Source: Chitinimonas sp. BJYL2
GTDB taxonomy: Bacteria; Pseudomonadota; Gammaproteobacteria; Burkholderiales; Chitinimonadaceae
NCBI RefSeq assembly: GCF_027257935.1
Contig: NZ_JANZKW010000001.1
Span: 186,001-250,000 of the forward strand
Length of the DNA stretch: 64,000 nucleotides
Reading direction: 5' to 3'
Part shown: positions 15,321 to 24,060 of the stretch, in pieces
How positions within the stretch are numbered: the stretch's first letter is position 1
Layout: every line of letters starts with the position of its first letter
Program-made: the position numbers and the translations under genes
Notes under the pieces: generated by a model
The model's input: only the letters and a program-made list of their open reading frames with translations
The model's database searches: none
What the model was told of the DNA's origin: nothing

Positions 15321-16985
15321 ATGTTGATCACGATTGTTTTTGAAGGCGACGAGCAGCGCGGCCTCGCCTTGCGGATACCAGAAGACGCAAAGCTGGCTGA
15401 TCTGCGCAAGGAGCTACAGCGGCAGGCCAAGCTGGAAGCGGATGAATATTTCCGCTTTGGTGGCCACAATCTGGACGTCAGTGCGGAGGCGGAGACCACA
15501 GCGAAGGAGATCATGGGTGACAGCAACGTCATCCACATCCAGCCGCGCGCCAAGTCGGTTGTCGTGACGGAGCAGGCCTACACCCTGCTGCGCGCCAGCG
15601 ACCAGAAGAGGCGCATGCTCAAGCTCAAGCCTGACCTTACCTTGGCCGACTTGCGCACTCAGCTCGGTAGCTGGATCAGCGCAGACGATACCTTCAGCGG
15701 CGAAGACGGCAGCGTCATCGAGATTGGCGAGGAAGGTAGCTGGCGCATTGCCGACCTGGCCGAGGCCGGCGGCACCCTGGTTGTCGGTACGGCTAAATCC
15801 ATCACCCCCCCGGTTGAGAAGGAACCAAAGACACCTCGCGACCCGGTCAAGCCGAACTTGCCGGACACAGACCCTAGCACCATTACCTGGGGTCTGGAGT
15901 CTGGCGGGACACCGCCGGACATGCTGGACAATCTTATGCAGACCATCGGAGACGCTGAAGTAGAGGAACCCAGCGCCTTCAGTCTGCTGTCGCTCAAGCA
16001 GGTCAAAGCGGTCTTCACCGCGCTGTACCTGAATCGCGGCCTGCGTTTCGGTACACAGGAGGCCCGGTTGGCATGGGCCGAGCGCTCACCGATGGCGCCG
16101 GTGAGCTATGAACCCACAGGTGACAACGTGCATGCAGGCGGAAGTGCTTCGGCCGCGGAGTGGACGACGTCAGCTACAGCCAGCCGGATATTGCATGAGC
16201 TGCGCGAGCGTACCGTACACGTGGCAAATGCTTCGGGCGGCTACGAAGGCTTCGGCCTGGCCAGCCAGTTCCGCCAGGAACTGGAAACGCTGCGACGCAA
16301 CGAGATCACCACCATCCACCTGCTCGACGAACTGAGCGTGCCCAAGGTAGTGCTGTTCCTGGACCAGGATGCTGACCTGACCGCATCGCCGGCCTTGATT
16401 CAAGCAGTTCAGAAAGCGCTAAGCGGGAAGCCGGACCGAGCCGCTCAATACCGCGCCTTGCACCGCGATGTATTCGATCGCTTCGGATACTTCTTCCCGT
16501 GCGAAGTGGTGCTTGGTGGACGCTGGACACGCAGCCTGCAAGTCAGCAGCGAATCGCAGGAGCAACAGGAGCAGTTGCTGCGCGCATTCAGTTTCTCTTT
16601 GGCAGCCGATGTACAGACCGACAAGGGTCGTTTCACCGGCGACGTTGGCTATGGCAACCGCTCAGAGCAGTTCGAGAACAACACCACTATCCAGCAATTG
16701 CGCCAACAGGCTATTCGCATCGTCGGTGGTAGCACGGCCAAAGGCATGGCTGATGGCGGGCTGGCTGCCTGGGTGGGCAGCGTTGCCAGAGTGCGTTTCT
16801 GGGCGGTGATCGAGAATCGCAAGCTACGCCCGATCACTCGTTTCCTACCCCAGGCCTTGGCCGACCAGTGCCACAGCCTGATCGACGAATTCGCCCTGAG
16901 CGCCATCACCAAGGAATACACGGTGCTCGACATGCGCGAATACGTCGCATCCGCCAATGCGGAGCTGCTCGGGCAACTGCTGTAA
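15321..16985 (+). CDS. MACPF/perforin-like protein with two ubiquitin-like N-terminal domains
   Basis: 554 residues. About 1-76 and 78-156 look like two beta-grasp (ubiquitin-like) repeats: each opens with a beta hairpin and has a similar LADLRKEL / LADLRTQL helix. A Pro-rich linker (TPPVEKEPKTPRDPVKP) follows. The C-terminal part carries FGYFF, then six residues, then GG (388-400), the spacing of the MACPF signature [YF]GTH[FY]x6GG with TH replaced. Later comes VGG...AWVGSV...LRPITRFLPQAL, like the end of MACPF domains. No signal peptide is seen. A pore-forming role is inferred. The ATG at 15321 has AAGGAG upstream, preferred to 15186. Confidence 0.72.
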   Translation: MLITIVFEGDEQRGLALRIPEDAKLADLRKELQRQAKLEADEYFRFGGHNLDVSAEAETTAKEIMGDSNVIHIQPRAKSVVVTEQAYTLLRASDQKRRMLKLKPDLTLADLRTQLGSWISADDTFSGEDGSVIEIGEEGSWRIADLAEAGGTLVVGTAKSITPPVEKEPKTPRDPVKPNLPDTDPSTITWGLESGGTPPDMLDNLMQTIGDAEVEEPSAFSLLSLKQVKAVFTALYLNRGLRFGTQEARLAWAERSPMAPVSYEPTGDNVHAGGSASAAEWTTSATASRILHELRERTVHVANASGGYEGFGLASQFRQELETLRRNEITTIHLLDELSVPKVVLFLDQDADLTASPALIQAVQKALSGKPDRAAQYRALHRDVFDRFGYFFPCEVVLGGRWTRSLQVSSESQEQQEQLLRAFSFSLAADVQTDKGRFTGDVGYGNRSEQFENNTTIQQLRQQAIRIVGGSTAKGMADGGLAAWVGSVARVRFWAVIENRKLRPITRFLPQALADQCHSLIDEFALSAITKEYTVLDMREYVASANAELLGQLL

Positions 16986-17034
16986 GCCACACCTAACTGC
17001 ACCCAAGCCTTTATCCAACTTTCAGGAGTCCATC

Positions 17035-17451
17035 ATGAACACGCGTCTCAACACACGTTTCGCCCTCGTCCTTCTCAGCCTGGCCGGCATTAGCGCTTGG
17101 GCAGGCAACAATACCGTCACGGCTGGCATCACCAAGATCGTGCGCGGCTATAACGGGGGCTCCCCTTGTGCCGCTGCCACTGTCGGTGCCGGTTCCATGC
17201 CCAGTGCAGGCCCCAAAGAAGACATGAGCAATCTCAGCGTCAGCTGCAGCGACGACAAGAAGGTCACGTGGGCGCAGCTACGCGAACCACTGCCAAATAA
17301 CCATGCCTGCGTGACCACGCTGGATGATCTGCGCAAGCAGAACAAGTACGTCACCATCGTGAAGGACAAGACCCCAGACAATGCGTACCACTGTGTGCTG
17401 TCCAATATCACACCCACGCAGTTTGTCAACGCAGCAAAGCACCAGCAGTAG
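17035..17451 (+). CDS. Small exported protein with conserved-looking cysteines, last gene of the operon
   Basis: 138 residues, not recognised. A signal peptide (TRFALVLLSLAGISAWA) ends near residue 23. The mature part has four cysteines, in GSPCAA, SVSCSD, HACVT and YHCVL, suggesting two disulfides in the periplasm or outside. GGAG precedes the ATG, which lies 49 bases after the MACPF-like gene. It could protect the cell from, or assist, the MACPF-like product, but nothing in the sequence decides this. Confidence 0.72.
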   Translation: MNTRLNTRFALVLLSLAGISAWAGNNTVTAGITKIVRGYNGGSPCAAATVGAGSMPSAGPKEDMSNLSVSCSDDKKVTWAQLREPLPNNHACVTTLDDLRKQNKYVTIVKDKTPDNAYHCVLSNITPTQFVNAAKHQQ

Positions 17452-17470
17452 GCCCTTAGCCATAGGCGGA

Positions 17471-17490
17471 GGGCAGCCCTAGGGCTGCCC
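17471..17490. terminator. Palindromic hairpin ending the sigma-54 operon
   Basis: A perfect 20-base palindrome (arms GGGCAGCCCT/AGGGCTGCCC) sits 19 bases after the last operon stop and is followed by the T-rich TTCCTACTTACT. It also lies downstream of the convergent lipoprotein gene, so it may act on both strands. Confidence 0.6.
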
Positions 17491-17587
17491 TTCCTACTTA
17501 CTCCCCCGGAGTCAGTATACAAACTGCGGAAAAGCCAAGCCGTCGCTGCGCTGCCTCGTGGGCTGGTTGGCCGCCTGGCTGGAAACA

Positions 17588-18073
17588 TCAGCGCAGGGCA
17601 GTCGGCACCGTGTTGGCGCTCTGGGTCAGGCGCCATTTGCCATCAACCCGACGCCAGGTGGTGGCAAAGCGCACCATGGCCGTGGGCTTGCCTTCGGCAG
17701 TGACAGGCACATGGAAGTAGGCCGTGGCCAGCTCACCCTTCTGGCGGATGTCCAGGTCCTGCACCGGGCCGACGGCAGCTTTTTTCCAGAGTGCGAAGTC
17801 CTGCGACATCAGCTGGCGCACGCCGGCCTCGCTACTGACCTTGGCCGCAACGTCGTTGCCGAACAGCACAAAACCACCGCGATCGAGCATGCCGACGACC
17901 TTGTCGGCATCGTTGGCGGAGTAGGCACCCAGCAGGTTATCGACCGCTTCATTCACGCTGGGTGAACGCGCCTGGTTGACCGAGTGGCCGTCGGCTGCAA
18001 TGACGATGGCACAGCCGCTCAGGCCGCTGGCAGCCAGGGCGATGGCAATACTGAAGGTACGCAAATTAGACAT
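17588..18073 (-). CDS. Lipoprotein with NTF2/SnoaL-like fold
   Basis: 161 residues. The signal peptide ends in a lipobox (ASGLSGCAIV), so the mature protein is predicted to be a lipid-anchored envelope protein. The remainder fits the DUF4440/SnoaL NTF2-like fold: an early helix VNEAVDNLLGAYSANDADKVVGML, then strands including ATAYFHVPVTAEGKPTAMVRFATTWRRVDGKWRL (shared end motif of the family). The ligand or role is unknown. It lies 36 bases after dtd on the same strand. Confidence 0.8.
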   Translation of the reverse strand: MSNLRTFSIAIALAASGLSGCAIVIAADGHSVNQARSPSVNEAVDNLLGAYSANDADKVVGMLDRGGFVLFGNDVAAKVSSEAGVRQLMSQDFALWKKAAVGPVQDLDIRQKGELATAYFHVPVTAEGKPTAMVRFATTWRRVDGKWRLTQSANTVPTALR

Positions 18074-18109
18074 GGTGATTCCTTGGGTTTGACCGGGTAA
18101 ACGGCAGTT

Positions 18110-18562
18110 TCATTCAGGGGCTTTGGAGTCCAGCCATACGGTGATCGGGCCATCGTTGACGAGGTGGACCTGCATGTCGGCACCAAAAACACCGGTCGGC
18201 ACCGGCTTGCCGATCTCGTGCGACATGGCGGCCACAAAGGCATCGAACAGCGGTTGCGATACGGCACCCGGCGCGGCGCGGCTCCAGCTCGGGCGGTTGC
18301 CTTTCTTGAGGCTGGCAAACAGCGTGAACTGACTCACCGCCAACACACCGCCACCCACATCGCAGACCGAACGGTTCATCACCCCGGCGTCATCGTTGAA
18401 CACCCGCAGCTTGGCGATCTTTTGTGCCAGCCAGCGGATATCCGCCTCGCCGTCCTCGGCCTCGGCACCCACCAGCAAGAGCAGGCCGGCGCCGATTTCC
18501 CCCACCACGCGGCCATCCACCCGGACAGCTGCTTCCGATACGCGTTGCAGCAAGACTCGCAA
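18110..18562 (-). CDS. dtd: D-aminoacyl-tRNA deacylase
   Basis: A 150-residue enzyme that hydrolyses D-amino acids (and glycine mischarged on tRNA-Ala) from tRNA. It begins [17 protein letters not shown], as in E. coli Dtd. Both active-site motifs are present: SQFTLFA near residue 77 and the Gly-cisPro region NDGPITV near 137, plus [16 protein letters not shown]. Length is normal. It is followed by the NTF2-like lipoprotein gene and preceded by the DUF4870 gene. Confidence 0.95.
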   Translation of the reverse strand: MRVLLQRVSEAAVRVDGRVVGEIGAGLLLLVGAEAEDGEADIRWLAQKIAKLRVFNDDAGVMNRSVCDVGGGVLAVSQFTLFASLKKGNRPSWSRAAPGAVSQPLFDAFVAAMSHEIGKPVPTGVFGADMQVHLVNDGPITVWLDSKAPE

Positions 18563-18590
18563 TCACAACCCTTTCACTTTTCGATAGCGC

Positions 18591-18953
18591 TTATTTCTCG
18601 ATATAACGCCCGTCACCGAGGTGGATGGCGCCCTTGATCACGCGATACAGGGTCCACACCCAGGCACCCGCCACCAGCAGAATGGCCGCGGGGATGCCGA
18701 TGATGGTGATGCACAGGCCCACCGCAATCACCGCACACAGAATGGCCGTCCAGAATGTGGTGATCAGATAATCGTAATGGCTGCGCATCCAGCCGCTGGC
18801 TTCGCCGCGCTTCACGTGGGCAATGATCACGGCGATCAGGCCGGTAGGCAGTGCGGTGAACAGTGATATGCCCAACAGTACATAGTTGATCAGGGCGAGA
18901 TTCTTCAGCGATTGATCAGCAGCGTCGTCGTCGATGGTCATGGTGTGTGACAT
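18591..18953 (-). CDS. DUF4870-type small membrane protein
   Basis: A 120-residue inner-membrane protein with three hydrophobic segments (LALINYVLLGISLFTALPTG, YLITTFWTAILCAVIAVGL, AAILLVAGAWVWTLYRVIKG) and the SHYDYLITTFW motif usual in this family. The function of DUF4870 proteins is not established. The start at 18953 has GGGGAG 8-9 bases upstream and is preferred to 19127, which would add an unlikely leader. Confidence 0.85.
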   Translation of the reverse strand: MSHTMTIDDDAADQSLKNLALINYVLLGISLFTALPTGLIAVIIAHVKRGEASGWMRSHYDYLITTFWTAILCAVIAVGLCITIIGIPAAILLVAGAWVWTLYRVIKGAIHLGDGRYIEK

Positions 18954-19322
18954 GGTGTGGCTCCCCTTGATGAATGACGATTGCAGGATCGCATCCGCGT
19001 TATCGCAAGGGGAGCAGGTGAAGATGCATTGCAGCGGCTGTGGGATGAAATGCATCCAGGCGCGATAGTCCGCGGCAGGGCCACTATCGCCCCGAGCATC
19101 AGCGAGGCTCCCGCCAAGACCGTGCAACTTGGACTCCGTCGCGGCGATGCCCAGAGTTCTTGGCGCTTCGCGCCTGGAACCTGGTTCATGCAGGGCTGGC
19201 GGGGGGTAGACTAAATCAAAAGCGCCGCTGCTTGATCATCAACCGCCGTTTAGCGCACGGGTTTCCCGAGTGGGTGCTCCGAACTATTCGAACCACGAAT
19301 CTCAAGCGTTACGCATGGGCGC
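18954..19322. other. Intergenic stretch with a dispersed repeat and no convincing gene
   Basis: 369 bases between the DUF4870 gene and sdaA. It holds the 42-base dispersed repeat at 19101-19142. A short open frame at 18981-19214 translates the repeat (SEAPAKTVQLGLRR) and is probably not a gene. No tRNA, terminator with U-run or clear promoter is seen. Confidence 0.5.
19101..19142 (+). repeat. Dispersed repeat, copy A
   Basis: 42 bases starting AGCGAGGCTCCCGCC and ending GGACTCCGTCGC. They match copy B (33567-33608, opposite strand) at 41 of 42 positions. Similarity extends weakly upstream (CGAGC...AGCGAGG). The two copies sit in intergenic DNA 14 kb apart, so this is likely a genome-wide interspersed family. 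Confidence 0.75.
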
Positions 19323-20723
19323 TCAGCACTCGACAATGTTGACCGGGACCTCGATCACATTGATCGCCAGCCCGCCGCGCGCGGTTTCCTTGTACTTGGC
19401 GTGCATGTCGCGCCCCGTGTCACGCATGGTCTTGATCACACGATCCAGCGAAACAAAGTGATTGCCGTCACCCCGCAGTGCCATGCGCGCGGCGTTGATG
19501 GCCTTGATGCTGGCCATGGCATTGCGCTCGATGCACGGTACCTGTACCAGCCCGCCTACCGGGTCGCAAGTCAGCCCCAGATTGTGTTCCATGCCGATCT
19601 CGGCCGCGTTCTCGGCCTGGCCGGGCGTGCCGCCCATCACCTCGGCCAGCGCGCCAGCTGCCATCGAACAAGCCGAGCCGACTTCGCCCTGGCAGCCCAC
19701 TTCAGCCCCCGAGATGCTGGCATTGGTCTTGAACAGGATACCGATCGCCCCGGCCGTGAGCAGAAAGCGCACGATGCCGTCCTCGTTCGCGCCTGGCACG
19801 AACTTGACGTAGTAATGCAGCACTGCCGGGATGATCCCGGCCGCGCCATTGGTGGGTGCCGTCACCACCCTGCCGCCGCCGGCGTTTTCTTCATTCACGG
19901 CCAGGGCATACAGGTTCACCCAATCGAGCACCGTGAGCGGATCGCGCAAGGCGGCTTCGGGGTGGCCGGCGAGCTGGCGGTGGATATCCGGCGCGCGGCG
20001 CTTGACCTTCATGCCGCCGGGCAGGATGCCTTCGGTACGGATGCCTCGCGCTACGCAAGCCTGCATGACCTGCCAGATCGCCAGCAGTTTCTCGCGCACC
20101 TCGGCCTCGCTGCGCCAGGCCAGCTCGTTTTCCAGCATCAGCTGGCTGATCGATTTGCCATGGCGCTCGCACAGGGCCAGCAACTCGGCACCGCTGCTGA
20201 ATGGATGCGTCAGCACTTCGGCGGTGGGCGGCTGAAAACCCCCTTCCACCGCCGCCTCGTCCACCACAAAACCACCACCGACCGAGTAGTAGGCGCGCTT
20301 GGACAGCTCGCTGCCATCGGCCGCGTAAGCCGCGAAGATCATGCCATTGGGGTGATAAGGCAGCGATTTGCGCTTGTGCAGTATCAGGTGCTCGGCTTCG
20401 ACAAACGCGATCTCGTGCTGGCCCAGCAGGCTCAGGCGCTGCGTGTCGCGGATGCACGCAATCAGCCCGGGCACGGCATCGGTATCGACCAGCTGGGGTT
20501 CTTCGCCCAGCAAGCCCAGCATCACGGCGACATCGCTACCGTGCCCCTTGCCGGTTGCGCCGAGCGAGCCATACATCTCGGCACGAAGGCTATGTACCTG
20601 ATGCAACAGGCCATCGCGCTCCAGCCGCGCCGCAAAGGTGCGCGCTGCACGCATGGGGCCGACGGTGTGCGAACTGGATGGACCGATACCGATCTTGAAC
20701 AGATCGAAAACACTGATTGCCAT
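19323..20723 (-). CDS. sdaA: L-serine ammonia-lyase (L-serine dehydratase), iron-sulfur type
   Basis: A 466-residue single-chain enzyme converting L-serine to pyruvate and ammonia with a [4Fe-4S] cluster. The beta part starts [19 protein letters not shown] and contains [12 protein letters not shown]. The alpha part has [42 protein letters not shown] and the cluster cysteines in those segments. Length equals E. coli SdaA/SdaB (about 455). It is transcribed away from a repeat-containing intergenic region and looks monocistronic. Confidence 0.95.
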   Translation of the reverse strand: MAISVFDLFKIGIGPSSSHTVGPMRAARTFAARLERDGLLHQVHSLRAEMYGSLGATGKGHGSDVAVMLGLLGEEPQLVDTDAVPGLIACIRDTQRLSLLGQHEIAFVEAEHLILHKRKSLPYHPNGMIFAAYAADGSELSKRAYYSVGGGFVVDEAAVEGGFQPPTAEVLTHPFSSGAELLALCERHGKSISQLMLENELAWRSEAEVREKLLAIWQVMQACVARGIRTEGILPGGMKVKRRAPDIHRQLAGHPEAALRDPLTVLDWVNLYALAVNEENAGGGRVVTAPTNGAAGIIPAVLHYYVKFVPGANEDGIVRFLLTAGAIGILFKTNASISGAEVGCQGEVGSACSMAAGALAEVMGGTPGQAENAAEIGMEHNLGLTCDPVGGLVQVPCIERNAMASIKAINAARMALRGDGNHFVSLDRVIKTMRDTGRDMHAKYKETARGGLAINVIEVPVNIVEC

Positions 20724-20852
20724 GAGCTTGGGCTCCTCTGGCCGCTTGTAGCGGCTCGATTATGGGATAGCGGTGGGGTGGCGGGATCGCCGCGCCCCGA
20801 AGTGTAGCAGCGTAGTCACCGACTACACCTCGCCCCTTCGGTACCACCGCGT

Positions 20853-20930
20853 AGGGTGCGATAAGCGCAGCACATTGCACCAGGCACCCACCGACACGCC
20901 ACGTGCAATGCGCTGCGCTCATTGCACCCT
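20853..20930. repeat. Imperfect 28-base inverted repeat, MITE- or BIME-like
   Basis: The arm at 20853-20880 (AGGGTGCGATAAGCGCAGC...) and its inverted partner at 20903-20930 agree at 25 of 28 positions, separated by 22 bases. The sequence resembles the 'GGTGCAATAAGCGCAGCGCATTGCACC' type of repeat common in intergenic DNA of proteobacteria. It lies between the 3' end of rsmJ and the start of sdaA. Confidence 0.6.
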
Positions 20931-20941
20931 GGTGCCAAGAT

Positions 20942-21700
20942 TCAGGCCGGCAGATACACATCGAAACGCACGCTATCGCCTTCCAGTGCATAGGCGGGCT
21001 TCAAGCCTGCCAATAGCGGCGCATGGCGCGGTCGTTTGACGACGACCTTGGCACGGGCCAGTGCGCGCGCAGGTGCCAACAAGGCATCGGCATCCTCGTC
21101 GGCCCCCACCACCGCCTGAAACGCCTGCATCTCTTTCTTGGACAGCGCGCTCTTGCGTTTGGTGTCCGGAAACATCGGATCGAGATAGATCACATCGGGC
21201 TGCTCACCCTGCCAGTTCGCCATCAAGCCGGTGGCCACGCCGCGATGCAGGTGCAATTTCGCTGCGATTGTGGCGACTTCGGGATGCGCGGCAGCGCGTA
21301 GCAGGCCATCCTCCAGCAGTGCCGCGGCAATCGGTGAGCGTTCGATCAGATCGATCTCGCAACCCAGCGAGGCCAGGGCAAAGCCATCCTTGCCCAGGCC
21401 GGCGGTGGCATCAAGCACGCGAGGTGTCGCCCCACCCTTGAGTCCGCAGGCGCGGGCAATGGCCTGGCCGCGACCACCGCCGTGCTTGCGCCGCCACTCT
21501 GCCGCGCCCGACGCAAAGTCCACACGGACCGGGCCGGGGGCGGCGGGACCCAGTGTGAGCAGCGCCAGACCGTCTTCAGCCAGCTGCAAAGCATGGCCCT
21601 GTAGCGGCAACGCATCCAGCAGCGCAAAACCGTAGCGCTCGGCCAGCAGCAAGGCATGCGGGCGCAAGGCGACGTCGGGGCAATGCAGCGGAACTGTCAC
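20942..21700 (-). CDS. rsmJ: 16S rRNA (guanine1516-N2)-methyltransferase
   Basis: A 252-residue SAM-dependent rRNA methyltransferase. The RsmJ signature VDFASGAAEWRRKHGGGRGQ precedes the Rossmann motif VLDATAGLGKDGFALASLG, then ERSPIAAALLEDGL. The catalytic-type VIYLDPMFPDTKRKSALSKKEMQ and the late VVKRPRHAPLL are all diagnostic. It is divergent from comEC with only 20 bases between the start codons, so promoters must overlap the coding ends. Confidence 0.94.
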   Translation of the reverse strand: MTVPLHCPDVALRPHALLLAERYGFALLDALPLQGHALQLAEDGLALLTLGPAAPGPVRVDFASGAAEWRRKHGGGRGQAIARACGLKGGATPRVLDATAGLGKDGFALASLGCEIDLIERSPIAAALLEDGLLRAAAHPEVATIAAKLHLHRGVATGLMANWQGEQPDVIYLDPMFPDTKRKSALSKKEMQAFQAVVGADEDADALLAPARALARAKVVVKRPRHAPLLAGLKPAYALEGDSVRFDVYLPA

Positions 21701-21720
21701 AGACTCATCCAGAGGTAAAC

Positions 21721-24060
21721 ATGCAGGCAGCGATTATCGCATTCGTCCTCGCCGTCGGCTGCTTGCAGATGCAAGCCAGCCTGCCGGTGCTGTGGCCATG
21801 CCTGCTGGCGGTAGCGGGATTGCTGGCCTTGGTATGCTGGCAAGCGGACTGGCGATGGTGGATCGTCCCGCTGCTCGCGGGCCTGCTGGGCTTCAGCTAT
21901 GCCGGCTGGCGTGCAGAAAGCCGCTTGCAGCAATGGCTGGCACCCGAGCTGGAACAGCAAACGCTGAGCATCACCGGCACGGTACTCGGCCTGCCCCAAC
22001 CCAGCCGCTACGGCCCGCGTATCCGTTTTGCCGTGGAACAGGCACCCGCCGGCGTGCCCGACAAAATCACCCTGACCGATTACGCCAAGCCCGCAGCAGA
22101 CTGGCAGCCGGGCCAGCGCTGGCAGCTCAAGGTGCGGCTCAAACGGCCGCACGGCAGCGCCAATCCCGGTAGTGGTGATTACGCGGGCTGGCTGCTCGGT
22201 GAGGGCATCGGCGCGACCGGCAGCGTAGCCAAGCAGGATCGCCAACTGCTCGACGCCTTTGTCGCCACGCCGATCAACCTGCTGCACGCCAGCCGCGCTG
22301 CACTGGCGCAGCGCGTGCACAGCCAGCTAGGCGCGCGGCCTTACACCGAGATCATCGTTGCGCTGGTCGTGGGTGAACAAGCCGGTATCGGCCAGGCGCA
22401 ATGGCAGCTGTTCCGCGATACCGGCATCACCCATCTGGTATCGATCTCGGGCCTGCATGTCACGCTGGTAGCCGCATTGGTCGGCAGTCTGGCCGGCTGG
22501 CTGTGGGGGCGCTCCACGCATTGTCTGCTGCGCTTGCCACGGCGCAAGGTGGCAATACTGGCGGGGATCGCAGCAGCCCTGGCTTACAGCCTGCTGGCGG
22601 GATTTTCCGTGCCCACTCAGCGGACCTGTTTCATGGTGGCCATTGCCGGGCTCGCCATGCTGTCGGGTCGATCATTGGCTGCCAGCACGATCTGGCTGCT
22701 GGCACTCGCATGCACCGTGTTGCTGGACCCTTGGGCGGTACGCTCGGCAGGCTTCTGGCTGTCTTATCTGACTGTAGGTGCCATGTTGTGGGCCGCATCG
22801 GCGGCGCGATTCCAGACCGAGAACTGGCGCGCCAAGCTCGGTGAATGGGGCGTGGCGCAGTGGGCGGCGAGTCTGGGCTCCCTGCCCTTGCTGGCGGTAC
22901 TGTTCCAGCAGTTTCCGCTCGTGTCGCCGCTGGCCAATGCGGTTGCGATTCCAGTGATCGGCAGTCTGGCCACGCCGCTGGCGCTGGCCGGCGTTCTGGA
23001 CCCGACCGGCTGCCTGCTGACACTCTCCCACGCCCTGATCGCTGCAACACTGGCGCTGATCGGTCCGCTGGCACAGGCCGGCTGGGTCTGGACGCAAGCT
23101 GCACCGCCCCTATGGGCACTGCTGCCCGCCTTGCTGGCGACTGCCCTTCTGCTGCTGCCACGCGCCGTGCCCGGCAAGTTGCTGGGCGTGTGTCTGCTTT
23201 TGCCGCTGCTGTGGCCCGCCACCAGCAGCCGCACACAGGGCAGCTATCGCGCTACCGTATTCGATGTCGGCCAAGGCCTGTCCGTGCTGGTGGAAACCGC
23301 CCACCACCGCCTGCTGTTCGATACCGGCGCGCCCGGTGCCGGTGCGCGCGTGGTGCCGCCGGCCTTGCGCAGCCTGGGTGTTCGCCAGCTCGATATGCTG
23401 GTGCTCAGCCATGACGATGACGACCACGCCGGTGCCGCAGCCGATGTGCTTGCGGCTGTACAGGTAGACCGGATCATCGGCGTATCGCCACGGGCCCGAC
23501 CCGATCAGCCGATCACGCAAGCCCCGCCGGTCACCGCCTGCCAGGCCGGACAACGCTGGGAATGGGACGGCATACGCTTTAGCTTTCTGCACCCCGGTGC
23601 CAGGGTGGATGCCAAGGCCAAGGACAACGCACGCAGCTGCGTGCTGCGGGTGGATGGTCCTGGCGGCAGTCTGCTGTTACCAGCGGATATCGGACGACAC
23701 GAGGAAGCCTCACTGCTCGCCGAAGGCAGCCCGCTCAAGGCCGATGTGCTGGTAATACCCCACCACGGCTCCGCCTCGTCCTCATCGCCCGAGTTTGTGG
23801 CCGCCGTAGCGCCCACGCTGGCGATTGCCACAGCCGGCTATCGCAACCACTTCCGCCATCCTCGTGCCGAGGTGATCGCACGCTATGAAGCAGCCAACGC
23901 CACCGTGTGGCGCAGCGACCGTGATGGCGCAGTGATCGTGGATGTGGGTCTGGATGGCTGGCAAGCCCGGCGCTGGCGCGCCGAGGAGCCACACTATTGG
24001 GATGTGTTGCTGGGCGCCAATCGCATTGTCGCCACCACACGATTGCCGGGGGAGAAGTAA
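21721..24060 (+). CDS. comEC: DNA internalization-related competence protein ComEC/Rec2
   Basis: A 779-residue inner-membrane channel protein for single-stranded DNA uptake. An N-terminal DUF4131 region with three hydrophobic helices is followed by the competence domain (ITHLVSISGLHVTLVAALVG, LLAGFSVPTQRTCFMVAI) and more helices. A C-terminal metallo-beta-lactamase-like domain has DVGQGLSVLVE, LSHDDDDHAGAA and PHHGSASSSS. Length fits the family. It suggests natural competence if pilus genes exist elsewhere. Its last 67 bases overlap the convergent response-regulator gene. Confidence 0.93.
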   Translation: MQAAIIAFVLAVGCLQMQASLPVLWPCLLAVAGLLALVCWQADWRWWIVPLLAGLLGFSYAGWRAESRLQQWLAPELEQQTLSITGTVLGLPQPSRYGPRIRFAVEQAPAGVPDKITLTDYAKPAADWQPGQRWQLKVRLKRPHGSANPGSGDYAGWLLGEGIGATGSVAKQDRQLLDAFVATPINLLHASRAALAQRVHSQLGARPYTEIIVALVVGEQAGIGQAQWQLFRDTGITHLVSISGLHVTLVAALVGSLAGWLWGRSTHCLLRLPRRKVAILAGIAAALAYSLLAGFSVPTQRTCFMVAIAGLAMLSGRSLAASTIWLLALACTVLLDPWAVRSAGFWLSYLTVGAMLWAASAARFQTENWRAKLGEWGVAQWAASLGSLPLLAVLFQQFPLVSPLANAVAIPVIGSLATPLALAGVLDPTGCLLTLSHALIAATLALIGPLAQAGWVWTQAAPPLWALLPALLATALLLLPRAVPGKLLGVCLLLPLLWPATSSRTQGSYRATVFDVGQGLSVLVETAHHRLLFDTGAPGAGARVVPPALRSLGVRQLDMLVLSHDDDDHAGAAADVLAAVQVDRIIGVSPRARPDQPITQAPPVTACQAGQRWEWDGIRFSFLHPGARVDAKAKDNARSCVLRVDGPGGSLLLPADIGRHEEASLLAEGSPLKADVLVIPHHGSASSSSPEFVAAVAPTLAIATAGYRNHFRHPRAEVIARYEAANATVWRSDRDGAVIVDVGLDGWQARRWRAEEPHYWDVLLGANRIVATTRLPGEK

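Noticed and set aside
19143-19322. tRNA gene suggested by TTCGAACCACGAATC
   Set aside because: No acceptor stem, D-arm or anticodon arm can be folded around it.
19401-20807. 468-codon plus-strand frame across sdaA
   Set aside because: Antisense shadow of a textbook L-serine dehydratase.
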